A DNA stretch of 6,589 bases, taken from contig JACDAV010000321.1 in NCBI GenBank assembly GCA_013695255.1, positions 1 through 6,589 on the forward strand, in the 5' to 3' direction. Below, piece after piece: positions 1 through 5,215 of this stretch. Source of the DNA: Chloroflexota bacterium (GTDB lineage: Bacteria > Chloroflexota > Limnocylindria > Limnocylindrales > CSP1-4). Positions within the stretch are counted from its first letter, which is position 1. The number at the start of each line of letters is the position of its first letter. A program made the translations under genes and the position numbers. The notes beneath the pieces were generated by a model. The model was not told the origin of the DNA and ran no database searches. It worked only from the letters and a program-made list of their open reading frames with translations.

Positions 1-3
1 GCG

Positions 4-2937
4 ATGGCAGCTTCTGAAGGCTCTTGTAGGCAGCCTACGCTCCACGTCGTCCAGGTTCGGACCCGGATCTTCCCGCCGCGCAAGGGCGTGCCGCGCGTAT
101 CCTCACTGGGCGAGGTGGACGTGGACGGATCGCTCGCGAGGTCTGACCGGCGGACACCGGCGTCCTTGCTCGTCGGCCGCGGGCAAGAGGTAGCCGAGAT
201 CGATCGATTCCTCGATCGGTCGAAGACCGGGCTGCACAGCCTGCTCCTGTCGGGCCAGGCCGGGATCGGCAAGACGACGCTCTGGAAGGCGGCGCTGAGC
301 CACGCAGTTGCGCATGGCTTCCGCGTTCTCGCCTGCCGGCCGACGGAGGTCGAGACGCAGCTCTCCTTCTCCGCCCTGGTCGACCTGTTCGGCGAGCTTG
401 CCGACGACGTGCTGCCGCAGCTGCCTGAACCGCAGCAGGTCGCGCTGGATGCAGCGCTGCTGCGGGCCTCGACCGGTGCCGCTCCTCCGCCGCTCGCGAT
501 CTCGCTCGGCGTCCTTGGCATGATCCGGGCGGCGGCCGAGCGCGGACCGTTGCTGATCGCTGTCGACGACGTGCCCTGGCTCGACGACTCGTCCGCCCGG
601 GCGCTGGAGTTCGCGTTCCGGCGGCTCGAGGACGCGCCGGTTGGACTGCTCGCGGCCCGGCGTTCGGAAGGCGGTCCAACGCGCATCCCGGATCTGGTCG
701 CGGCCATCGCGCCCGAGCGCCAATCCTCGATCGACGTGGCGCCCCTGTCATTCGAGGGCACGGCCGAGGTCGTCCAGCGGGCCCTCGGCCTGGAGCTGCG
801 CCGTCCCACGCTTGTCCGGATCCATGAGCTGAGCGGGGGCAACGCGTTCTACGCGCTCGAGATCGCCCGGGCGATCCAGCGTCACAGCGGGTCAGGCAGT
901 GCCGACGCGCTTCCGATCCCGGACAGCCTCGAGGAGCTGATCCGCGACCGACTCGAATCGATGCCGGAATCGAGCGTCGAGGTCGCGCTGTACGCGGCCG
1001 CCCTCTCGTCGCCGACGCGCGACGTCCTCGTCGCCGCGCTTGGGGCAGAGTTGGTGGAGCTCGGCCTTGCAGCCGGGGCTGCAGCCGGGGTCCTCGACCC
1101 GGGCGGCGGAGTCATCCGATTCGCGCACCCGCTTCTTGCCGCAGCGGTCTACGGACGGGCCTCCCCTGAAAGCCGCCGAGCGACACACCGGACGCTGGCG
1201 GCCGTCGTTCGAGACCCCGAAGAGCGGGCGCGTCACCTGGCGCTGGCCGCAGACACGCCCGACCCGGAAGTCTCCGCCGCTCTCGAGGAGGCAGCCACGA
1301 CGGCTCGTGCGCGCGGCGCCGCCGCGGCCGCTGCCGAGCTGGCCGAAGCCGCAATCCGGCTCACGCCGACGCGCCAGGTTGACGAGCGACGGCGACGGAC
1401 GAGGGCGGCGGCCGAGTATCACCGAGCGGCGGGCGACGTGCCTCGCGCTCGCGCCATCCTCGAGCGCCTGGCCGCGGCGACGCCGGACGCCGAACGCGGC
1501 CCGATCCTCGTGGAGCTAGGCCAGGTGCTGCTGAGCATGAGCGACCGGCGGGCCGCCCGTCCTGCGTTCCAGGAGGCTTTGCGGCTGGCGGGCGACGACC
1601 TCGAGCTTCGCGCCCGGAGCGAGTGGGGCCTCGCTGGCGTCGCGGGTCTGACGTGGGACGACTGGCAGAGTGCCGAGCACCACATGGCCGCCGCTTTGGC
1701 CGCCGCGGAAAAGCTCGGCGACCCGGTCCTGCTTCTCCAGGTGATCGGCCACTTCGCGACCTGGGAATACTTCCTTGGCCGCGGCGTGCCGCGGCACCTG
1801 ATGGACCGGGCGGCCGGCCTCGATCGCCGGCGCGTCGACGTGCCCGTGATCGAGCATCCCGATCTTCAATTCGCCGGCATCCTCATGCAGGTTGGAGAGA
1901 CCGACGAGGCGCGCCGGCTCCTGAACCGACTGCTGACCGACGCTCGAGGACGAGGCGAGTGGAACAGCCTCGCCTGGCTGTACATGCGAATGGCATACGT
2001 CGAATTGAGGGCGGGCAACTGGGACCTTGCTGAGGAGCATGCCGACGTCTGCAGGACATCTGGCGACCAATCCGGGCAGGACGTGGCTGCCGTCTACATC
2101 GGTGAGGTGCAGGTGGAGCTCCTCGCCCTGCGCGGCGACGTCGAGCGTTGCCGTGCGACTGCCGATCATTACATCCGCGTTGCCGACCAGATGGGGCTGC
2201 CGGACGTCGCCCGTGCAGTGCGTACGTCGCTCGGATCGCTCGAGCTCTCGCTCGGCAACGCAGCGGCGGCGTACGCTCATCTCGAGCCTTTCCTCGGGCT
2301 GGAGTTTCCCGGAGCGTCAGAGCCGGCGGTGCTCCGGCCGACCATTTCGCTGGCCGTCGAGGCCCTCGTTGGTCTCGGCCGACTGGCTGAGGCAGAGCAA
2401 CTCCTTGCGCCGTACGAGGAAGTCGCGAGGCGACTCGACCGAACCATCTCCGTCGCGGACTCGCTGCACTGTCGGGCCCTGCTGCTGGCGGGGCGGGTCG
2501 ATCTCGAGCCCGCGATCGCGGCGGCCGAGGAGGCAGTTCGGCTCTTCGAGTCACTGGCGCTGCCCTTCGAGACGGCCCGGACGCTGCTGGCGCTCGGCGA
2601 GATCCGGAGGAGAGCACGGCAGAAGGCAGCCGCCCGGGAGGCAGTTACCCGTGCAATGGCAATGTTCGAACGCCTCGACGCCGCGCGCTGGGCGGACCGG
2701 GCGCGCGCCGAGCTCGGCCGGACCGAGGGACGACGGACGCCCGGCGCCGAGCTCACCGAGACGGAGCAGCGCGTCACGGAGCTTCTTGTCGCCGGCCACA
2801 CCAACCGCGAGATCGCCGACGCGCTATTCATGAGCGTCCATACGGTCGAGGCGCACCTGACCCGGATCTATCGGACGTTGGGGGTTCGCTCGCGGACAGA
2901 GCTGGCCCGGCGCACATTCGATCGAGACAAGCCCTGA
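4..2937 (+). CDS. LAL-family (ATP-binding LuxR/MalT-like) transcriptional regulator
   Basis: Large STAND-type regulator expected to bind ATP and DNA in the cytoplasm. Seen: a start-proximal LLVGR box (residues 55-59); Walker A GQAGIGKTT (84-92); Walker B LLIAVDD followed by PWLDD (183-195), where family members often have a Gln instead of this Pro; an LLAARRSEGG sensor-like stretch after it; a long Ala/Leu/Glu-rich helical middle (about 390-900) consistent with degenerate TPRs; and a LuxR helix-turn-helix at about 917-972 (LTETEQRVTELL, TNREIADALF, SVHTVEAHL, LGVRSRTELARR). About 900-1000 residues is normal for LAL proteins. The ATG at 4 gives 54 residues before LLVGR, with poorer codons (tct, tgt, agg). 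GTG 115 or GTG 121 is a likelier start; GTG 121 has GAGG five bases upstream. The frame may also continue left of the window. Ligand and targets cannot be read from the sequence. A remnant of a paralogue lies at 3940-4465. Family call is firm; start is uncertain. Confidence 0.93.
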   Translation: MAASEGSCRQPTLHVVQVRTRIFPPRKGVPRVSSLGEVDVDGSLARSDRRTPASLLVGRGQEVAEIDRFLDRSKTGLHSLLLSGQAGIGKTTLWKAALSHAVAHGFRVLACRPTEVETQLSFSALVDLFGELADDVLPQLPEPQQVALDAALLRASTGAAPPPLAISLGVLGMIRAAAERGPLLIAVDDVPWLDDSSARALEFAFRRLEDAPVGLLAARRSEGGPTRIPDLVAAIAPERQSSIDVAPLSFEGTAEVVQRALGLELRRPTLVRIHELSGGNAFYALEIARAIQRHSGSGSADALPIPDSLEELIRDRLESMPESSVEVALYAAALSSPTRDVLVAALGAELVELGLAAGAAAGVLDPGGGVIRFAHPLLAAAVYGRASPESRRATHRTLAAVVRDPEERARHLALAADTPDPEVSAALEEAATTARARGAAAAAAELAEAAIRLTPTRQVDERRRRTRAAAEYHRAAGDVPRARAILERLAAATPDAERGPILVELGQVLLSMSDRRAARPAFQEALRLAGDDLELRARSEWGLAGVAGLTWDDWQSAEHHMAAALAAAEKLGDPVLLLQVIGHFATWEYFLGRGVPRHLMDRAAGLDRRRVDVPVIEHPDLQFAGILMQVGETDEARRLLNRLLTDARGRGEWNSLAWLYMRMAYVELRAGNWDLAEEHADVCRTSGDQSGQDVAAVYIGEVQVELLALRGDVERCRATADHYIRVADQMGLPDVARAVRTSLGSLELSLGNAAAAYAHLEPFLGLEFPGASEPAVLRPTISLAVEALVGLGRLAEAEQLLAPYEEVARRLDRTISVADSLHCRALLLAGRVDLEPAIAAAEEAVRLFESLALPFETARTLLALGEIRRRARQKAAAREAVTRAMAMFERLDAARWADRARAELGRTEGRRTPGAELTETEQRVTELLVAGHTNREIADALFMSVHTVEAHLTRIYRTLGVRSRTELARRTFDRDKP
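26..38. promoter_or_regulatory. 13-nt perfect dyad near the regulator's 5' end
   Basis: GTAGGC-A-GCCTAC is a perfect 6-bp-arm palindrome with a one-base centre. If translation of the regulator starts at GTG 115 or 121, this lies about 80 bp upstream, where an operator could sit. If the ATG at 4 is used it is coding sequence. A chance origin is possible for such a short dyad. Confidence 0.2.
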
Positions 2938-2981
2938 CCGACAGGCGCTGCGTCGTCCGCCCAGCAACCTGCATCGGTGAT

Positions 2982-3010
2982 TTGCCGGGGCGAACCACCG
3001 TCGCGATCTA
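2982..3010 (+). promoter_or_regulatory. Candidate promoter upstream of the F420 oxidoreductase
   Basis: TTGCCG (2982-2987), 17 bp, then GATCTA (3005-3010) resembles a weak sigma-70-type -35/-10 pair. The equivalent bases in the second leader copy also form a pair (TTGGTG, 18 bp, AATCTA). Initiation here would leave an mRNA leader of roughly 85-90 nt containing the conserved hairpin. The -10 match is poor, so this rests mainly on conservation between the copies. Confidence 0.33.
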
Positions 3011-3030
3011 GGGGTTTCCGGGATTCCTCC
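3011..3030. promoter_or_regulatory. Candidate operator block next to the promoter, copy 1
   Basis: GGGGTTTCC-GGGATTCC reads as two near-identical half-units in tandem, and the surrounding 19 bases (AGG...T..C.G..A...CCT) also have partial dyad symmetry. Its counterpart at 4540-4558 is one of the better-conserved parts of the leader. Its position just downstream of the putative -10 would suit a regulator site, possibly for the LAL protein. That assignment is inference. Confidence 0.25.
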
Positions 3031-3061
3031 TTCCAGCCCTTCGACGGAGGATCGATCCGCT

Positions 3062-3078
3062 GGCTCGACGAACGAGCC
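3062..3078 (+). promoter_or_regulatory. Conserved leader hairpin, copy 1
   Basis: GGCTCG-ACGAA-CGAGCC forms a 6-bp GC-rich stem with a 5-nt loop, beginning 43 nt before the ATG at 3105. The identical 17-mer occurs at 4591-4607, also 43 nt before its ATG. It lies inside the predicted mRNA leader, ahead of the ribosome binding site, so it could act at the RNA level; as DNA it could equally be a protein-binding dyad. Confidence 0.5.
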
Positions 3079-3104
3079 TGCGCATTCGAAGGGCAGGACA
3101 ACCG

Positions 3105-3539
3105 ATGAAGCAGATTGCGGGAACAGCTCACGTGCTCAGCGCGCCGCTCTCACCGACCCGGGCGGTCGCGCTTCTCCGTCGGGTCCTGACGCCAATCATG
3201 TGGCGGGTCGGGCGCACCGCCGTGCTCAACGTCCCGGGCTGGCGCACTGGCGCGGGACGCCACGTCTCGCTGATCCCGATGGAGCGCGACGGGATCTGCT
3301 ACCTGGTGTCGATGCACGGGGCCACGGACTGGGTTCGCAACCTTCGAGCGGCGGGTCGCTGCGAGCTGCGCCGCAGGAGTGGCACGGACGCCTTCACTGC
3401 CACCGAGGTCGACGGGAGCGAGCGCGACCGGGTCATCGCTGATTACCTCGCCAAGTCGCCGAAACCGTTCAAGACGGACTTCAACCGGCGCCCAGGCGCG
3501 GCGGACCATCCGGTCTTCAGGATGGCGCCTATCGAGTAG
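3105..3539 (+). CDS. Nitroreductase-family deazaflavin (F420)-dependent oxidoreductase
   Basis: Small split-barrel flavin/deazaflavin-binding protein of the Ddn-like (DUF385) family, whose members use reduced F420 to reduce quinones, nitro compounds and similar acceptors. At 144 residues it has the family's usual size. Seen: a hydrophobic N-terminal region (about 20-43); the family core GWRTGAGRHVSLIP (45-58), corresponding to the G-R-x-S/T-G segment that contacts cofactor phosphates; a DGICYLVSM strand (62-70); and the signature HGATDWVRNLRAAG (71-84), matching the G-x(3)-D/P-W-x-x-N-L-x-A motif. The start is supported by a purine-rich GAAGGGCAGG upstream. It follows the LAL regulator on the same strand after 167 bp, with its own candidate promoter. 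The first seven residues resemble those of the unrelated protein at 4634, apparently inherited with the shared leader. The physiological substrate cannot be inferred. Confidence 0.88.
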   Translation: MKQIAGTAHVLSAPLSPTRAVALLRRVLTPIMWRVGRTAVLNVPGWRTGAGRHVSLIPMERDGICYLVSMHGATDWVRNLRAAGRCELRRRSGTDAFTATEVDGSERDRVIADYLAKSPKPFKTDFNRRPGAADHPVFRMAPIE

Positions 3540-3560
3540 CGCTCCGCCCAACCCGAGGGA

Positions 3561-3818
3561 TTGCATCCGCAGATCTTGATTCTGGATCACTATCACTGCT
3601 CGCCACCTGGAAGACCATCCGTCGCCGACATCATTGCGGGCACCGATGTGCCCAGCGTTACACATCAGGTCTTCCACGCCGACGGCTCCCTGGCGGGCAC
3701 GGAGGTCCTCATCCGTTCGGATCTGTACGCCGGCCAGCCGCGTCCGCGTGACGAGTGGCTCCCCGTACCGCCCTTCGGTCCTGTGCAGTACTACGCCTGC
3801 CACCATTTCGACTTCTAG
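3561..3818 (+). CDS. Hypothetical protein, possibly an N-terminally truncated fragment
   Basis: Up to 85 residues, not recognised. The frame is open from just after the stop codon of the preceding gene (same phase) to a TAG at 3816-3818. Composition looks coding: few Arg runs, GC-rich third positions, and aromatic-rich ends (LILDHYH near the start; YYACHHFDF at the C-terminus). The start is unconvincing. TTG 3561 directly abuts GAGGGA with no spacing, TTG 3576 is 15 nt from it, and the next alternative is GTG 3648. It may therefore be a real small protein with a rare start or the 3' end of a gene whose beginning was lost. A strong hairpin 17 nt past the stop suggests the end of a transcription unit. 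No signal peptide or membrane segment is evident. Confidence 0.42.
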   Translation: MHPQILILDHYHCSPPGRPSVADIIAGTDVPSVTHQVFHADGSLAGTEVLIRSDLYAGQPRPRDEWLPVPPFGPVQYYACHHFDF

Positions 3819-3835
3819 GGACCATCAGGTAGTTG

Positions 3836-3865
3836 CCTGTCCACTGTCCTAGACAGTCGGGCAGG
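3836..3865 (+). terminator. Strong hairpin after the orphan ORF, probable terminator
   Basis: CCTGTCCACTGTC pairs with GACAGT-c-GGGCAGG around a CTA loop: 13 bp with one G-T pair and one bulged C. The inner ACTGTC/GACAGT arms are perfect. It lies 17 nt beyond the TAG at 3818. There is no T-tract, so it is either a high-GC-type terminator without a U-run or some other structured or palindromic element. Confidence 0.5.
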
Positions 3866-3939
3866 TCGTCGGATTAGCCGCGGTTTCGTCGCAGCGCCGC
3901 CTCGATCGGCGGCGGAATTCTCCTCTGGCAGGCCGGCAC

Positions 3940-4465
3940 CAGACTGACCCGTTCACTGCGCACGTCGCTCGGCTTGCTCGAACCCTCGCTTGGCAAGACG
4001 GCCGCGGGGTAGACGGTTTCGAGCCGGCCATCGGTCCGGACGTTCCGGGCAGAACGAGCCGGCGATCTTGCGAGCCGGCCGAGCCGCTTCCCGTCGAGGC
4101 CCTGATCGGTCTTGGCCCGCTGGCTGAGGCAGAGGCTCTCCTGGCGCTTGGAAAAGCCGTTCGCGAGGCGGCTCGATCGGACCATCTCCATCCCCGACAC
4201 CCTCCGCCGAGCCCGCTGCTCGCGGCGCGATCCGATCTCCACGCCGCATTGGCTGCGGCCGAGGAGGCGCCTCGGGATCTTCGAGGCGCGCTGCCCTTCG
4301 CCACGGCCGGGACATTGCTGCTGCTGGCCGAGATCAGACGAAGGGCGCGACAGAAGGCAGCGGCCCGCGACGCGGTCGGGCGCGTGGGCCATCTGCGAGG
4401 CGGACGTGGGTGTTCGTTCGCGCACCGAGCTGGCGGGCGCACGGTCCGATGGCGGCAAACCCTGA
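3940..4465 (+). pseudogene. Remnant of a second LAL-family regulator, DNA-binding domain deleted
   Basis: This stretch is collinear with the 3' part of the intact regulator (its residues from about 735 to 977). Recognisable segments are RTSLGLLEPSLG (about 3959-3994; intact copy RTSLGSLELSLG), VEALIGLGPLAEAEALL (4093-4143), RRLDRTISIPDTL (about 4166-4204), AAAEEAPRDL then AEIRRRARQKAAARDAV (4252-4378), and GVRSRTELAG ending at the TGA 4463-4465. These lie in different frames: frame 2, then 1, 2, 1 and 2 again. A TAG at 4010-4012 interrupts the first segment, and no suitable start exists. Roughly 65 residues equivalent to 893-957 of the intact protein, which hold the helix-turn-helix, are missing. 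The 5' two-thirds is absent altogether. It is therefore a non-functional relic of an ancient duplication. Confidence 0.88.
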
Positions 4466-4509
4466 CCGTCGCGGACCGTTGCGGCCGTCCGGGCTCCTTG
4501 TATCCGTGA

Positions 4510-4539
4510 TTGGTGGACTGAAGTTGCGCAGCGAATCTA
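4510..4539 (+). promoter_or_regulatory. Candidate promoter upstream of the W-repeat protein
   Basis: TTGGTG (4510-4515), 18 bp, then AATCTA (4534-4539), at the same place as the candidate promoter of leader copy 1. The downstream block AGGGCTTCCCGGGG (from 4539) is the counterpart of the candidate operator there. Weak consensus match; supported chiefly by conservation between the copies. Confidence 0.33.
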
Positions 4540-4590
4540 GGGCTTCCCGGGGTTTCTCTGTCGGCGCCCACGACGGACGATCCCTGCAGC

Positions 4591-4607
4591 GGCTCGACGA
4601 ACGAGCC
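4591..4607 (+). promoter_or_regulatory. Conserved leader hairpin, copy 2
   Basis: Same 17-mer as at 3062-3078 (GGCTCG-ACGAA-CGAGCC), again starting 43 nt before the start codon, although the bases just outside it differ between the copies. The perfect match within a leader of about 73% identity marks it as the most constrained element. Confidence 0.5.
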
Positions 4608-4633
4608 AACGAACTCGAAGGCAGGGCCAACCG

Positions 4634-5005
4634 ATGACACAGATCGCTCGCACGGAGAGAAGGACCAATCAGGCAGCACTCGTCGGCCTCGCGCTTGCGG
4701 CGGCGCTCGTCGCCGGTGCCGTCGGGGGCGCAGTGGGTGCCGTGATCACCGGCCTGGGCCAGGTCCAGGGCAAGGACGTACAGGCCGCGGTGGCCGCCGA
4801 CCGCACGTGGGTCGACGCCGGCAGAAGCTGGGAAACCCAGTACCGGGCGATGTACCCGACGACCGTGGACCAGAGGTGGGTCGAGTACGGGACGAACTGG
4901 CAGAACCAGTACCGCGCGCAGCACCCGGGCACGTCGGACGCGAAGTGGATCCAGGACGGGCGTGATTGGCAGCAGCGCTACGAGCAGCAACATTCGATGC
5001 AGTGA
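4634..5005 (+). CDS. Membrane-anchored protein with three 23-residue W/G/W/Y repeats
   Basis: A 123-residue protein that I do not recognise as a named family. Residues 1-13 are basic (RTERR). About 14-42 form a hydrophobic Ala/Gly-rich segment with closely spaced glycines (AGAVGGAVGAV), probably an uncleaved signal anchor; by the positive-inside rule the C-terminus would lie outside the cytoplasm. Residues 56-123 are three tandem repeats with an exact period of 23: D56/D79/D102, W59/W82/W105, G63/G86/G109, W66/W89/W112 and Y70/Y93/Y116, giving D-x2-W-[VI]-x2-G-x2-W-[EQ]-x-[QR]-Y-[RE]; P75 and P98 end the first two units. The start is supported by GAAGGCAGGG upstream and by its shared position with the leader duplication. 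The evenly spaced aromatics suggest a small repeat fold or a carbohydrate- or peptide-binding surface, but function is unknown. Confidence 0.82.
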   Translation: MTQIARTERRTNQAALVGLALAAALVAGAVGGAVGAVITGLGQVQGKDVQAAVAADRTWVDAGRSWETQYRAMYPTTVDQRWVEYGTNWQNQYRAQHPGTSDAKWIQDGRDWQQRYEQQHSMQ

Positions 5006-5019
5006 ACCCGCGCACGGGT
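5006..5019 (+). terminator. Small hairpin directly after the W-repeat gene
   Basis: ACCCG-CGCA-CGGGT is a perfect 5-bp stem with a 4-nt loop, starting immediately after the TGA at 5003-5005. It is short and has no T-run, so a terminator role is only tentative. Confidence 0.25.
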
Positions 5020-5146
5020 GAGCGATCGGGCCCGCGTCGACGCCATCGAGGCGTTGAAGCGGGTCCTCTTCTTGTGCCGCCGCGGCGCCTACTGGAGACG
5101 CTGGACACACCAATGCGATGACTTCTCAGCGAGGCTGCGATCGTAG
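5018..5146 (+). CDS. Doubtful 42-codon ORF or gene fragment
   Basis: GTG 5018 to TAG 5144-5146. The first half (DAIEALKRVLFL) looks like a real amphipathic helix. It faintly recalls the N-terminal helix of PHP-domain/helix-hairpin-helix proteins (pattern D-x-x-E-A-L-x-R-I-x-F-L-L); this resemblance is from memory and weak. The second half is rich in Trp, Arg and Cys and looks unnatural. There is no ribosome binding site, and the start overlaps a hairpin. The rest of the convergent gap 5020-5215 shows no supported gene. Confidence 0.18.
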   Translation: MSDRARVDAIEALKRVLFLCRRGAYWRRWTHQCDDFSARLRS

Positions 5147-5215
5147 GTGTGGTGAGCGCTCGTTGCGCACAACATGGCGGCAACATCTGAGCGCACGATG
5201 CCGTCGTCATTGGCG

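Larger units (their letters stand above)
2938..3125 (+). repeat. Duplicated regulator-target leader, copy 1
   Basis: Non-coding leader between the LAL stop codon and the F420 oxidoreductase, extending into its first codons. It is paralogous to the leader at 4466-4654. Bases 3006-3104 align with 4535-4633 without a gap; I count 72 identities in 99. Best-conserved blocks are ATCTAGGG with its downstream CCGGG, the GGCTCGACGAACGAGCC hairpin, and TCGAAGG with the CAACCG just before the ATG. The distance from regulator stop to ATCTAGGG is 68 bases here and 69 in copy 2. The resemblance enters the gene: the encoded proteins begin MKQIAGT and MTQIART. Confidence 0.85.
4466..4654 (+). repeat. Duplicated regulator-target leader, copy 2
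   Basis: Partner of the leader at 2938-3125, lying between the decayed regulator's stop codon and the repeat-protein gene. Bases 4535-4633 align ungapped with 3006-3104, including the hairpin, the ATCTAGGG block and the translation-initiation region. The leader has stayed alignable while the regulator beside it decayed, which suggests it still serves the downstream gene, although shared age alone could also explain it. Confidence 0.85.

Noticed and set aside
35..751. Minus-strand open frames of 200-240 codons opposite the first part of the regulator
   Set aside because: They are extremely Arg/Pro/Ala-rich with no recognisable motif, as expected antisense to high-GC coding DNA; the + strand has clear P-loop motifs.
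1516..2831. Several minus- and plus-strand frames of 180-270 codons overlapping the regulator's middle and 3' end
   Set aside because: Low-complexity Arg/Ser/Pro translations in the wrong frame of a well-supported gene.
3150..3806. Minus-strand frame of 218 codons across the F420 oxidoreductase and the orphan ORF
   Set aside because: The + strand protein matches the DWVRNLRA family signature; the antisense translation has no recognisable domain.
4021..4086. GAGCCGGC at 4021, 4056 and 4072, with GAGCCG again at 4081
   Set aside because: Irregular spacing and GC-rich composition; the stretch is collinear with the intact regulator gene, so not a designed repeat array.
3853..4509. Long stop-free + frame across the regulator remnant, as a possible functional small protein
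   Set aside because: No ATG, GTG or TTG occurs in frame before 4249, and homology to the intact regulator leaves and re-enters this frame, which fits decay rather than a maintained gene.
3849..4679. Minus-strand frame of 276 codons across the regulator remnant
   Set aside because: It is opposite recognisable relics of the LAL protein and crosses the duplicated leader; its composition is Arg/Ser/Ala-rich.
4334..5113. Minus-strand frame of 259 codons opposite the W-repeat gene
   Set aside because: Its apparent repeats are the antisense image of the 69-bp-period repeats of the + strand gene, which has a ribosome binding site and a membrane anchor.
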